In this document: positions 30,693 through 40,932 of the stretch, one piece after another | Layout: each line of letters begins with the position of its first letter | How positions within the stretch are numbered: the stretch's first letter is position 1 | From: Isochrysis galbana | Lineage: Eukaryota; Haptophyta; Isochrysidales; Isochrysidaceae | Length of the DNA stretch: 64,000 bases | NCBI GenBank assembly: GCA_018136815.1 | Contig: CM030940.1 | Location: forward strand, 1,260,313 to 1,324,312 | Direction: 5' to 3' | Notes under the pieces: model-generated | Told to the model about the DNA's origin: nothing | What the model saw: only the letters and a program-made list of their open reading frames with translations | Database searches by the model: none | Position numbers and translations under genes: made by a program

Positions 30693-32723
30693 CTACTTGT
30701 GCACATTTGCAGTGGCGCTGCTATCGGAGTTAGCGGCGGCCAGCATGATGGCGACGATTTCCTCCCGATCCGGCGGTACCCCATCGCATGCGGATTCGGC
30801 GGCGGCGGCGGCGGCGGCGCGCGCGGCAGTTGCGGCATTGCGGAAAACTTGCTGAACGAGACTGAATCGGTAACATGATTTGCCAATGTTATTGGTGGCA
30901 TTCAATGGGTCAAAGATGATCAGAGGGTCCTGCTCGAAGGCGGCGAGAGGGCCGCAGTTATGGCGGCGCCCAACAACCACAACAGGTTCATCTTGGTGTC
31001 CGCGGTCCCAACCCAAGGCATGCACAGCTGGATCGAAGATGCTGCCGTAAAAATGTAGAAGCTCGAGGAGCAGGGTGGCGAGCGGTACAGATGTGCCCGT
31101 CGGCGAGGTCGGCAACGACGGTGGCGTGGCGCGGTTGCCCGCGGCGGCGTGAGCCTCACGCTCCGCGCGCAACATCGGAGACATGAGCAAGAATAGTGCG
31201 ACCATATTGGTGAGAGCATAAGACGAAAGGCCGCCAGTGTAGGTAGACTTCAAGTCGTGTTGTCGTAGCAGCTCTTTCAGCATGAGAGTCAACGGCCGGA
31301 GCGCCGGAAGTCCGGTCTGCAGCCAACGCACGTTTTGTGCAGCGGCAATGCCTGAATGGCGAGACGTGTGGACGGAAATGTCCACCTTGAGGCCAGCGGC
31401 GGCACCCTCGGTAACCTCGAGGGCGATGATGGGAACGGTCGACTTTTGTATGCTTGCCTTGACCGCCAGGGAGTCGAGGCATGGCAGAATCTTGCGCAAC
31501 GCCTGCAGCTGCGTCTCCACTGAGGGGTTCGGATCTGAAGTGAGGTCATGAGCGCCGACTACGACAAGGTCTACGTCGGAAGCCGCGCCGGCGAGGCCAG
31601 TCGCCCTAGAGCCGTAGCAAATAATCGCAGCACCAGGCCAGGCGGTGGAGACGGCGGCCTGTAGCTGCGCAGTGAGCTCACACGCCGGCTGGTCCATCTC
31701 CATGGCGCGCTCCACCTCCTTCTTCACAAACGTATTGCACGATGCGTCGAGCACGGCCAAGACCGCCTCTGGCAGCGGTACGTAGGCCGCTCTGCTAAAG
31801 TCAAACTTGACCACGTTTTTTCGGGCGAAGACGCCAGCGGAATGTTTCTTCGACTGGCGAGGCAGCTGCTGGTGCCGCTGCTGCTGGGGGCGCGACGATC
31901 GCGACTGCCAGGTGTTTCCAAATTGGTCGCTGCGGGGCTTCTTAGACGACGGACGCGAGGCATCGGTTCGCTGGCTCTGGCCAGCGTTGGTTCGCTGGTC
32001 AGCAGGGGGCGAGCGCACATCGCTCTGACGCTTCGAGGGAGACATGAGAAGGTCGCGTGGGGGCGGAGTCTGCGGCCGCTCAACTTGCGTTGCACGGCCC
32101 TCATCCTGCGCAGGGTCTATTGACACCGGGCCAGGCGAGGCGACCTCCCGCTTCGAGCCATCCGCATCGCCAGCGGGCGCGTCGGCTGCAGGAGCGGATG
32201 CATCCAGCGATCCGCCTTCGCGCAGGATGTCCGCCGCCGTCACCATCCGGGACGCCTCGGATTGAGCACCTTCATCACCAATCTTGACGGGGCGCGGTCG
32301 CGGTGACGAGCTCGGGCTGGGATGAGCTGTCACTAGGGATCCATCACCGTTTCCGCTCGAGTTCGAGGCAGCGGCCGAGGCATCAGAAGACGGATTCATC
32401 GAGCAGGCGTCGCTGCTGGCATCAGAGCTCCGGGCGCTAGTTTCCTCACTCTGCTGGTGCAACCCCGCAGGCTTTTCTGCGGCCGCTTCCGGCTGCGCGT
32501 TGTGCGCGGAGCGCGATGGCTCCGAGTGCGGTGTCTGAAGAGCGACGGCGTTCCCAAAGGAAGTGGCGAGCCCAGGAGTCCGCTGGCTGTTTCGTCCCTG
32601 CCTGACGACCTGCGCCCAGGGGGTGACGGCCTCTCGCTTCGCCTCCGTCTTGCCCATCCTCCTGCGAGAGTGGAAGAGAGGAGTCTGCTCGTTCTCCTTG
32701 CCGAGCTGAGCCAGTGCTGGCAT
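30693..32723 (-). CDS. Non-canonical poly(A) RNA polymerase, TRF4/PAPD5-7 type
   Basis: TRF4-type enzymes add short A tails to aberrant nuclear RNAs to prime exosome decay. ATG 32723 gives 676 residues, single exon; the frame also extends upstream to an ATG at 32939 through purine-rich sequence that looks like leader. The first 310 residues are disordered, Ser/Pro/Arg-rich. The nucleotidyltransferase part has CYGSRATGLAG, SDVDLVVVG (two metal-binding Asp near 380) and LKVDISVHT (third Asp near 445). The central domain has LPALRPLTLMLKELL, LKSTYTGGLSSYALTNMV and LLLELLHFYGSIFDP, then LIIFDPLNATNNIGKSCYRF, the PAP-associated region. No RNA-recognition motif. The TRF4 family fits best because of the TGGLSSY block. 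Confidence 0.92.
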   Translation of the reverse strand: MPALAQLGKENEQTPLFHSRRRMGKTEAKREAVTPWAQVVRQGRNSQRTPGLATSFGNAVALQTPHSEPSRSAHNAQPEAAAEKPAGLHQQSEETSARSSDASSDACSMNPSSDASAAASNSSGNGDGSLVTAHPSPSSSPRPRPVKIGDEGAQSEASRMVTAADILREGGSLDASAPAADAPAGDADGSKREVASPGPVSIDPAQDEGRATQVERPQTPPPRDLLMSPSKRQSDVRSPPADQRTNAGQSQRTDASRPSSKKPRSDQFGNTWQSRSSRPQQQRHQQLPRQSKKHSAGVFARKNVVKFDFSRAAYVPLPEAVLAVLDASCNTFVKKEVERAMEMDQPACELTAQLQAAVSTAWPGAAIICYGSRATGLAGAASDVDLVVVGAHDLTSDPNPSVETQLQALRKILPCLDSLAVKASIQKSTVPIIALEVTEGAAAGLKVDISVHTSRHSGIAAAQNVRWLQTGLPALRPLTLMLKELLRQHDLKSTYTGGLSSYALTNMVALFLLMSPMLRAEREAHAAAGNRATPPSLPTSPTGTSVPLATLLLELLHFYGSIFDPAVHALGWDRGHQDEPVVVVGRRHNCGPLAAFEQDPLIIFDPLNATNNIGKSCYRFSLVQQVFRNAATAARAAAAAAAESACDGVPPDREEIVAIMLAAANSDSSATANVHK

Positions 32724-32939
32724 GACTGCTGTCGAAAGAGAGAGACTTGCTACGCGGCTCGCCGTACGCGCTCGCGCTGGACTTGTAGCTCTCCGTTCGC
32801 ACCTCGCCCCACCCACCCCGCTCCCAGACCCCCGCGCTCCCCGCCGGATGCGCTTGACGCTTCTCCTTCTCTGTGTCTCTCTGGCTGGCTGGCCGACCCC
32901 GCCCCCTCTCTCTCTACCCCCCTCAGCCGCCTCGAGCAA

Positions 32940-33930
32940 GCAGATGGGACAGCGGAGAGAGAGAGAGGAGAGAGAAGAGAGAGAAGAGAGGGGAGAGAGA
33001 GAGAGCGAGAGAGGGAGGGAGGAGATGAGGAAGGGCAGGAGGGAGGCTGCGTGTACGTCAGAGTGGGATCGAGATTCTTCGTTTTGGTCTGGGAGGTCTC
33101 GTCGTGTGAAGCGGCGCGCGCGGCCAGCTCTCAGAGAGGGAGAGCAGATGGGAAGAAGCGAAGGATCACGCGGGGAGACCGGAAAGACATCTCTCTCGGG
33201 GCCGCAGCGAGGGGCGATGTGAGCACGCGAGGAGAAAGGTGAGAGAATGTGGAGCTGAGAAGCCCCCCCCCCCCTCGCTCCGCCAACTCCCCCCCCCCTT
33301 CGCGCGGGGGGGCTGAGCGGCCCTAACAGACAGAGGAATGGGGGGGGCGTTCAACGTGAGAAACCGGCGCCGTTTGAAGAGCGCGCGCCGCCCCCCTCCC
33401 CCTCCCCCTCTCCCCCCTCCCCCTCCCCTTCTTCTCCCTCGCATCTCCCCCGCCGCCCCTCCCCCCTCCCCCCCTCATTCAAATTCCCCCTCTCCCCCTC
33501 CTCCCAATCTCTTCCCCTCCCACGGCCAAAGGGAAGAAAGGAGGCAGTGGTCGCCGTGCCTCCCCACACAGAGGCACACCCCCTCGCGGTATCTTCTCCT
33601 CTCTCGCGCGTCGGAAGTGCCGACGGGGAAGAGGAGAGAGAGAGAGAGAGAGAGAGAGCGGACGGGACGACGAGACTCGCGACACTTCTCGACGTACGTC
33701 GTCCCTCGTGGTGCAGAACCAACCACACGAGGGAGAGAGAGAGAGGGAGAGAGAGAGAGAGGCCGTGCAATCCGTCTAAAGAAGGGGGCCTCACTCAACC
33801 TTTGTATCGGTCCGTGCTCGGCCGCGGCTGGGTGCGAGGCGCGCGCTCTCTCTCCCCCTCTCTCGTGGGACACGACTCTCTCTCTCTCTCTCTCTCTCCC
33901 TCTCTCTCCCTCTCTCTCTCGCTCTCTCGT
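32940..33930. repeat. GA/CT microsatellite cluster upstream of the poly(A) polymerase
   Basis: Alternating strand-asymmetric runs: GA-rich 32955-33040, C-rich 33265-33300 and 33390-33510, (GA)n 33629-33658, GA-rich 33730-33765, (CT)n 33871-33925. No gene; Arg/Glu/Ser open frames here are products of the repeats. It probably includes the promoter of the minus-strand poly(A) polymerase gene. Confidence 0.7.
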
Positions 33931-34151
33931 GGGAGAGAAGAAGGACCGACGGCCTCCTTCTCGCGTCATCACGAAATACCGCGGGCGCGGCCGTCGCATT
34001 CACGAGCCTCTGCAGGCCATACCGCTATTTCCGCTCTACCGTCTACCGTTATAACCGCGATGGTTCATGGTCAATCTTCGTTCTTATGTCTATACGCTTA
34101 CGACTTACGACGTCTTTACGCTTCTATCAATCACTACACTTCATTCAATGT

Positions 34152-34600
34152 TGGTCTCACACTAATCTTATGATTGGTCGCCATGGAGGGGAGGCTCACG
34201 CCCCCCCTACTCTCTCGCCCCAAAGGCTCACGAGCGCCAGCGAGGGAGAGGCGGGGGAGGCCAGGGCCCAGCCCCAGCCTCCTCTGCCCCTTGAGCTGGC
34301 CTCCAGGAGCCTCCAGGGGCCGCCAGAGGGCAGCTGGAGGCCTGCCGCAGGCGCGCCATCGCGCGTGCCGCAAGAGAGGGGAGAGAGAGCGCGGAGAAGG
34401 GGGTGGGCGGAGCGAGAGCTCTGCCCACCGAAAAATCGGTAAGTCCCGAACCTGTTTACAGGATAAGTCGGGACAGAGTCGGCCGCCCACTCGGAGACAC
34501 AGGAGGATGGGGGGGAAAGATCACCGGGGGGAGGCGCGGGCCACCGGACCATATCTAAGCCCTTCACCCCTATCCCCCTAGTAGTGTACGGGGGGGGGGC
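34152..34600 (+). mobile_element. R1-like SINE with alternative 5' head, 3' end cut by an R2 element
   Basis: The 5' head CACTAATCTTATGATTGGT differs from typical R1 but is followed by the same plan: hairpin-rich G/C block, core at 34233-34305, and the nested hairpin GTCCCG/CCTGTTTACAGG/CGGGAC at 34445-34475. It then matches R1 to the CCCCCTAGTAGTG block and stops where R2 begins at about 34603. Most of the 5' third of R1 is missing. Confidence 0.7.
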
Positions 34601-34602
34601 AA

Positions 34603-35429
34603 GTATCAGTAAAACTGATAGGGTCATGGGGGCCCCGTGCCCCCCCTCCTCCATCGCAGACACCCCCTGGGTGGGCCTGCACACTCAACCTCAGCCCCTG
34701 CCTGCTGGCAGGGGCTGAGCTGACATCACTCTGGCACAGACCCTCGCCGAGCGCGCATCGCGCGCCGCACGCATTCGCCTGCACTGGCCCCTGATCGTAC
34801 TGACCCCCCACTCCACCACTGAGCCACAGACTACCTGAGCCGATAGGAGGGCACCAAGGACCAGCGAGGCCAGCGAGGGAGAGGCAGGAGAGGCCAGGGG
34901 CCCAGCCCCAGCCTCCACTGCCCCCTGAGCTGGCCCAGCTGGCCCTCTGGGGGGACCCGAGGGTCCCCTCAGAGAGGTGCCATGGCGCGCGCAGGCATCG
35001 CACGCCCGTAAGAGAACGAAGAGAACCGCGAGAAAAGAACGACAAAAAATCGACGCGATCTGACCCAAGAAAAGGTAAGACTCACGCCTGTTTACGGTAT
35101 GTTTACAGGCCGACACCCCGAGCGACACACGAATGCCGCGAAAACGCGGAGATACTTGAAAAAGACGCGAGAAGAGGGAGCCGAGACCTCCCAAGGGCAC
35201 GAAGTGTCACATGCAACAGGCGTTTACGTTTGTTTTGCCACAGGAACACCACACCAGCAGGTCTGCCCCAGCCCACCCCCTGCACTTGGCCCGTTGTAGT
35301 GCACGCGGCCCCCCCCCCCGATACCAAAGACAAAGGAATGAAGGGGGTGGTGTAAGGGAGTGAGTAAACTGGGGTATAGGCGATGTCGTGAGTGAGTACC
35401 GTGAGTACGTGGACTGTATAGCTAGCGTG
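34603..35429 (+). mobile_element. SINE-like R2 copy, 3'-truncated
   Basis: Begins with the hairpin TATCAGTAAAACTGATA and is collinear with the full copy at 36278-37144 (more than 90% identical by eye) until GACTGTATAGCTAGCGTG. The GAATCTTCAGATG tail is missing and unrelated sequence follows. Contains the shared core (34865-34935) and the stem GCCTGT/ACAGGC around 35087-35111. Confidence 0.8.
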
Positions 35430-35925
35430 CGGGCCCTACCTGAGCCTAGTGCTAGGGGCGAAGAGGGAGACGGAGGTTCGGAGGCTCGCAACGCGCGGCG
35501 TTGGAGGGTAGGGACGAGGCTAGCTAGCGAGCTAGTGGAAGAGAGAGAATGAGAACGAGAGCTTCTTAGGTCCAAGGTAGACACGAGGGACTACAACACA
35601 GGGACTCCAAAAAAGTTGCCTCCACACGGACACACACGAACTAAACCAAACAGGGCGAAAACTAACCACACCCAAGACGGACTGCCAAGCGTCGGTACCA
35701 AGGCAACTTATCGGCGCACGGACATGCGACAGAGGAGTCGGAACAACGAGAGCAGACCTCGCTGGGGAGCTACAACCGATACACGAAGAGAAGACAAAAG
35801 ACAGTCATGGAACGTTTGATGACATCGAAAGAAAGTAAGAGAAGGGGCGGAATGTCAATCGACGAGACCTTGAGGCTTAAAATAACCCACCGGTTAGAAG
35901 TAAAAGTCTGTCATCGTATGGAATA
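35430..35925. other. Spacer between SINE and LINE-B fragment
   Basis: No gene recognised. 35600-35820 is A-rich with short open frames (Lys/Arg/Thr-rich) resembling the low-complexity middle of a LINE ORF1, but no motif supports this. Confidence 0.35.
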
Positions 35926-36190
35926 CGACACTTTTGGAGCCTGTTGCTGGTGGAGTGGTACCAGCAGCCTGCTGTTCCCCATGGGGGGGGCCAGCATGGC
36001 TGCCATGGGTGATGTGGCCGAAGCCACGGGCCGTGTGGCGCGACCGGAGTCGCACGCACCTGCTCGGCCTCGGACGGCGGACGCGACCGCTTCGACAGCG
36101 GCTGCTCCATGGGCGCAGGGGGGGCGCCAGGCCCGAATGAGAGGGGAGTCGCGGCGGCGCGCTCCATCGCGTCTAAGTATAAACTTAGTT
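35926..36190 (-). mobile_element. LINE-B 5' end with start of ORF1
   Basis: On the minus strand: hairpin CTAAGTTTATACTTAG, a few bases, then ATG opening MERAAATPLSFGPGAPPAP and, further on, PLSKRSRPPSEAE. The ORF has the same design as LINE-A ORF1 (MERA, then PLSPKRPRQDD), so these are the 5' ends of two related LINEs. The hairpin is the one that starts family R1. The ORF stays open to about 35877; no 3' part is adjacent. Confidence 0.65.
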
Positions 36191-36277
36191 GAGGAAACCC
36201 AAACTTAAGAAACCGCTAGAACTCAGCACCCCCGTATTCGTCGAGAATGTGAAAGGTAGGCTGCAACTGAGCGAAAA

Positions 36278-37144
36278 AACTATCAGTAAAACTGATAGGG
36301 TCATGGGGGCCCCGTGCCCCCCCTCCTCCATCGCAGACACCCCCTGGGTGGGCCTGCACACTCAACCTCAGCCCCTGCCTGCTGGCAGGGGCTGAGCTGA
36401 CATCACTCTGGCACAGACCCTCGCCGAGCGCGCATCGCGCGCCGCACGCATTCGCCTGCACTGGCCCCTGATCGTACTGACCCCCCACTCCACCACTGAG
36501 CCACAGACCACCTGAGCCGCCAGGAGGGCACCAAGGACCAGCGAGGCCAGCGAGGGAGAGGCAGGAGAGGCCAGGGGCCCAGCCCCAGCCTCCACTGCCC
36601 CCTGAGCTGGCCCAGCTGGCCCTCTGGGGGGACCCGAGGGTCCCCTCAGAGGGGTGCCATGGCGCGCGCAGGCATCGCACGCCCGTAAGAGAACGAAGAG
36701 AACCGCGAGAAAAGAACGACAAAAAAAACGACGCGATCTGACCCAAGAAAAGGTAAGACTCACGCTTGTTTACGGTATGTTTACAGGCCGACACCCCGAG
36801 CGACACACGAATGCCGCGAAAACGCGGAGATACTTGAAAAAGACGCGAGAAGAGGGGGCCGAGACCTCCCAGGGGCACGAAGTGTCACATGCAACAGGCG
36901 TTTACGTTTGTTTTGCCACAGGAACACCACACCAGCAGGTCTGCCCCAGCCCACCCCCTGCACTTGGCCCGTTGTAGTGCACGCGGGCCCCCCCCCCGAT
37001 ACCCGATACCAAAGACAAAGGAATGAGGGGGGTAGTGTAAGGGAGTGAGTAAACTGGGGTATAGGCGATGTCGTGAGTGAGTACCGTGAGTACGTGGACT
37101 GTATAGCTAGCGTGAGTAGCCCGAATCTTCAGATGTTTTATTAT
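36278..37144 (+). mobile_element. SINE-like R2, full length, 16-bp target-site duplication
   Basis: Flanked by TGCAACTGAGCGAAAA at 36262-36277 and 37145-37160. 867 bp. 5' end AACTATCAGTAAAACTGATA, then CCATCGCAGACACCCCCTGG, the shared core at 36540-36612, a splice-like GGTAAGACTCACG next to the stem GCCTGT/ACAGGC (36764-36788), a CACTTGGCCCGTTGTAGTGC hairpin, and the tail TAGCCCGAATCTTCAGATG plus T/A-rich end. Non-coding. Confidence 0.88.
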
Positions 37145-37160
37145 TGCAACTGAGCGAAAA

Positions 37161-37684
37161 CTTTAGCCTAGTGGCGAAAGCACCTGGTCTCACCGAAAGG
37201 CTCGCATAGAAAGCTGAGTGAAACTCCGCTCTCATAGCTCATCTAGATGTTTGCCCGGACATTAGTGGTTTTACAAGATAAACACCGTAGCACCCAGTAG
37301 CAACGACACCCTGCGACAACCCTATGATAAACAGGTCGCTCAGCAGCACAGGAGGGAGTTGAGAACACGCCGCTGAGGATAGGTGCACTCCGCCCTGCTC
37401 GGACCCCCCACACGACCCGGGCCCCTAAGAAGAGCACGAGGGGAGTTGCCGCAAGGCGGGGAATGAGGGTGAGGAAGGGAAGGGGGCGTGGCTGCGAGAA
37501 GACGATCCAGGGCCACGTGTGACGTGTGAGGCGAGAATATTAAATAATTATTAAAAGGTTTTTTACTACTATTTATTTACACTCTAGACCCGGGCGAACA
37601 AGAGAAGGAGCTGAGTGATTAGGGTGAGAGAGCAACGGATGGGCTAGGCCTCAAGAGCTCCACAGAGAGCTAGAAAGCGCAATA
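37161..37684. other. Spacer with an element 3' tail
   Basis: 37428-37580 resembles 29690-29815 (AGAGCACGAGGGGAGTTG, GAGGCGAGAATATTAAA, AAAAGGTTTTTT), the 3' end of an R1-related element. No gene seen. Confidence 0.5.
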
Positions 37685-39653
37685 CTAGCCTCCAGCTCCA
37701 TCCGACTCCAATGGCGCAGACGCCTGGCCTCCAACTAGCGGCAAAGGCATGGGTGGCATGGGCGGTGCAAGATCAGGGCCGAGCAATCCAGCCGACGGCA
37801 TGGAATGGTGCACGCGCTCGGCTGCCAGTGGAATCATAGACGGGTATCCCTCAGTCATCAAGCCATTCCCGGCCGTCGAGTCAGCCTGCCCTTGAGCATC
37901 ATGCGCAGATACCTCATTGCACACGGATGGAGTGGTCGAAGTCGTCCCGTAGAGCGATGCGAATGATGCAGCAGATTGAGGCGTGCAGGTGCCCTCGGGC
38001 GGTGTGAGTAGCGACCCCCATAAAGCAGGTGCAGCCTTATCGATCACGAGGGTGAGAGTACGGGTTTGGACATCGTTAGTCATGACTCTCTTACCGTCGG
38101 TCGTCACGGCCCAAGAGCTATCCGATGGCCTGAGAGGCGGACGGCGAGGGTGATTCGCACCTCTAGAGACCACATCACCACGCACCATAATCCGGAGAAA
38201 GCACTTAATCAATCAGACGGATGGGGCGTGCTTGTGCACCCAGCCACCTGAGCACGCATACGAGGCGCGGCGCACCTGGAGGCCGCAAAGAGCCTGCCTT
38301 GCAAGATGGCTTTGCCGGTTGCTTGCAGCACAACAGCTACGGAATATGTGTCAATTGTCACAAGGAGGTCTTGAGTTCCTGACCAGCGTGAGGGAAAAGT
38401 GGTAAAAACAAAATTCACATCATCTACGTGGGTGGAGAACGCGCTTGTACACATAGGATCCTAGTGCGGCGCGGTGCCAGAGGTTGCTGTTGCATCATGG
38501 AATGGCCCAAGTAAGCATGTGCACCCACCTACTCCGCAAGGAAGAGGGATTGCAGCACTTATATCGTTCATGGTCTGCTCCCAAGTGCCCCAGGACGCTG
38601 CACCACTTCCCGCACGTCCACGTCTAGGAGTGTGGCTGACACGCACAGCACTCTTCGCTGAGTCCGCTTCGGTGGTCGTTGAGCCGGGGCTGAGGGCACA
38701 GCTGGTGGCAATGGAAACCGCGGAAACGTCGCCATTAGAAGTTCGAAGAGTTGCGCTCCGCCGTGATGCACTCTCAGACAGTGGAGACAGCTTGACGTTC
38801 GTGGCAGTACTGGTCGACCTGACACGAACCCGGCTTGGAGTGATCGGCACGCCCACACAGGGTGCTCGCGAGCTTATGCTGTTGTGACCAACGTGTAGCT
38901 ATGGCGCGCCTTTCAACGACTCCAAACAGGCTTGAGGAGTTGGGCTTGCCGATGACGGACTCGAGCGCAGCGGCTGCCGATCGATGCTCTGCTGACGTCG
39001 TCGCACGTCTCGTAACTGCAACCGCCGTTGGCAGTGGTGCGCTCTGCAGTGTTCCTGTCCCAACATTTCTCAACTTTGTGGCTGCCTTGCCTGTCTCAGC
39101 ATGGTTACTGCCAGAGTGCCCATCGTGCTTCCCATCAGGGCCCGTCTTGTGAGCGCGCTGTACTGCCTGCGCTTCCTCACTGTGCGCTGTTGCAGTAGGA
39201 TCTCCGGCTTCCCGCAGATGAAACGCGATGACCTCATGTAGATGACGCCGACCTTCAGCGTCTCCCATCCCCTCGGCTCGCACCAAGGCCTAGGGGTGCA
39301 TGGTAGTCGGAGTGACTGTGCCGAACACACAGGACTTCCTCACAAAGGGCGCAGTGGCGCACCTGCTCGTAGCACTCGATCAGCTCGTCGGTGGGTGCGC
39401 CCTCCAGCCGCAGCCGGCCCACACGCGACGTGTGCTTCTCCACCCACTGGATGTAGCCACCGTAGCCCTCTTCGCAGCTCTCCCTGTGTGCCTCCCACCC
39501 AGCGGCCTGGCACTTGCGGTCGCAGTAGGGCGCGAAGTGGCAGGCGGCACAGCGCGACTTGGCGGCCGGCGCACCGCATGCCGAGCAGAGCCACGTCTTG
39601 CTCGCTCGGAGCGGGTCCCACGCGAGGAGGACACCCGACGAGGAGAGCGCCAT
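37685..39653 (-). CDS. MYND zinc finger plus CS-domain (NudC/p23-like) protein, multi-exon
   Basis: Probable protein-interaction or co-chaperone factor. Exon 1 (39653-39363) encodes a complete MYND finger: Cys23, 26, 35, 38, 44, 48, His56, Cys60. Donor GTGCGC, 73-bp intron, next exon from 39289 (ALVRAEGMGDAEG). The C-terminal exons 38423-38276 and 38129-37685 join to a CS domain: DDVNFVFTTFPSRW, DLLVTIDTYSVAVVL, LQGRLFAASRPSDSSWAV, TRTLTLVIDKAAPALWGSLL; the Arg codon at the last junction is rebuilt exactly. A donor GTGGGT after 38529 joins in phase to 38423. Between 39289 and 38529 the frame changes once near 38780-38900, so one short intron (or an error) is unresolved. The linker is Ser/Thr-rich. 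Confidence 0.75.
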
Positions 39654-39756
39654 CGGCCCCGCGCCACTTTGCAGTACGCCCGCGGCTCACGCTTTACGTT
39701 CGAACGTCTGGCGTCGTAGGGCATATTGTTAGAAAGAGGATGAGCTGTACGATAAA

Positions 39757-39845
39757 TTCGTGAATCGGCTTCAAGATGACAAATATGGCAGGTTCATAAG
39801 GGCATACATATCATTCAGACGTTTCGATACCCAAAGACGTCTCTT
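39757..39845 (+). repeat. Dispersed repeat R7, copy 1 (with 49670-49750)
   Basis: GATGACAAATATGGCAGGTT and CATAAGGGCATACATATCAT followed by ACGTTTCGATA are shared with 49682-49747. One frame reads DDKYGRFIRAYIS in both, so it may be a scrap of a coding element, but the source is not recognised. Confidence 0.6.
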
Positions 39846-39983
39846 CGACTGCCTACGACTTTGTGGAGTTTTCCGAAACCATCGACAGCGAGCATCAGAG
39901 GGCGCTCCAACCGCACAAGAAGCGGAAGAAGATATCATCGACCCCTCAAGCGGCGCCCGAGACGAGCTGCCATCAAGTTCTTG

Positions 39984-40334
39984 TCACAGCAGAGCGAGGA
40001 AGCATTCGCGCTGGTTGTTGTGGATGGCCACCATGAGCGGCGTCGCCCTCAACTCCTCGTCGCCGATGCCGTAGTCGACGAGCGACGGGTCCAGCCGAAT
40101 GGTCCACTTCAGGGCCTCGACGAGCCCCCTGCCCGCGCACACGTACGCCAGCAACCTCCAAGGGGTACGCCTCGGCACGTCAGGGGGGCGGGTGAGGGCC
40201 AGGGCGTGCGCGAGGGGCTTGGAGCACTGCTCGAGCAGGTACTGCTCCGGGCCGCGCAGGTGATCCGCGAGCAGGTCGATGACGTCCAGCAGACGGACGG
40301 GCGCAGTGGGCGGCGGGGGGTCGACGGCGAGCAT
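39984..40334 (-). CDS. Ankyrin-like protein fragment
   Basis: 116 residues if started at 40334. The end, ELRATPLMVAIHNNQRECFLALL, has the TPLM/A-H-N-NN pattern of an ankyrin repeat; upstream helices (LLDVIDLLADHLRGPEQYLLEQC) are acidic and Leu-rich. It may be a 3' exon of a larger gene or a remnant; the frame stops at 39984, about 140 bp from repeat R7. No partner exon was found with certainty. Confidence 0.45.
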   Translation of the reverse strand: MLAVDPPPPTAPVRLLDVIDLLADHLRGPEQYLLEQCSKPLAHALALTRPPDVPRRTPWRLLAYVCAGRGLVEALKWTIRLDPSLVDYGIGDEELRATPLMVAIHNNQRECFLALL

Positions 40335-40932
40335 CGGCGGGGTGGGATGGGGAGGTGGGGGCGGAGGGGGGGGGTGGGGGGTGGAAAGAGGCGAGAGGAT
40401 CGCGCGCCGGGGGCTGGGGGTGGGGGTGGGGGATGGGGTAGAGGGGCTGTGGATGGGAAGGGGGGGGGGTATGGATCAGGGGAGGTCGGACAGAGGACCC
40501 GCGCAGGACACACCCCCGCCGCTCCACTCGATAGGAAAGAAAAGCGCGCGCGAGGGAGATGGGAGTCCGGGCGGCGCGGGGGCGAGTCCGGGCGGCGGGA
40601 GGGAGAGTCCGCGCGGTGGAAAGGAAGAAGCGCGCGCGGGGCGAGAGAAGAAAGCGCGCGCGGGGCGAGAGAAGAAAGCGCGCGCGCCGCCGCGCGCATT
40701 CTGTCAGATTGACCCTCGCGCGAGCGGTGGGAGGGGGGGGGGGGGAAGCGCGCACGCGCAGTGGGGCGCTACCCGGCAGCCCTTCGCGGTGCGCGCGCGC
40801 GGCCTCGTCTTCACGCAGTGCCTCCAGGAGGGCGCCGACACCATCGGCGACTACGTGCGCAAGCACGGGCGCGCCGATCCGCGTCGGGGTGAGCACGGCC
40901 GAAGGGAGGCGGCGGCGCCCCCGGGGCCGCCG
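40335..40932. other. G/C-rich region between divergent genes
   Basis: Strongly G-rich with GGGTGGGG and GCGCGCG runs (40350-40500, 40590-40690 with a repeated AAGCGCGCGCGGGGCGAGAG unit). 40780-40892 reads open on the plus strand (GLVFTQCLQEGADTIGDYVRK) before GGTGAGC, which looks like an exon end, but no matching exon was found. Confidence 0.4.

Noticed and set aside
32724-32939. Longer N-terminus of the poly(A) polymerase
   Set aside because: The stretch is purine-rich repeat-like sequence coding Gly/Arg; kept only as an alternative.
36278-37144. R2 as an introner (intron-generating element)
   Set aside because: None of the copies here lies in a host coding sequence, the GT/AG-like signals are only about 32 bp apart, and exact 16-17 bp duplications fit retroposition better.
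37170-37230. Possible tRNA (GCCTAGTGGCGAAAGCACCT)
   Set aside because: No T-arm GTTCNANNC box or acceptor-stem pairing could be found.
40180-40896. Long minus-strand frame (238 codons) in the G/C-rich region
   Set aside because: Arg/Pro/Ala low complexity produced by GCGC runs; no protein-like segment except near the ankyrin-like end, which is in another frame.
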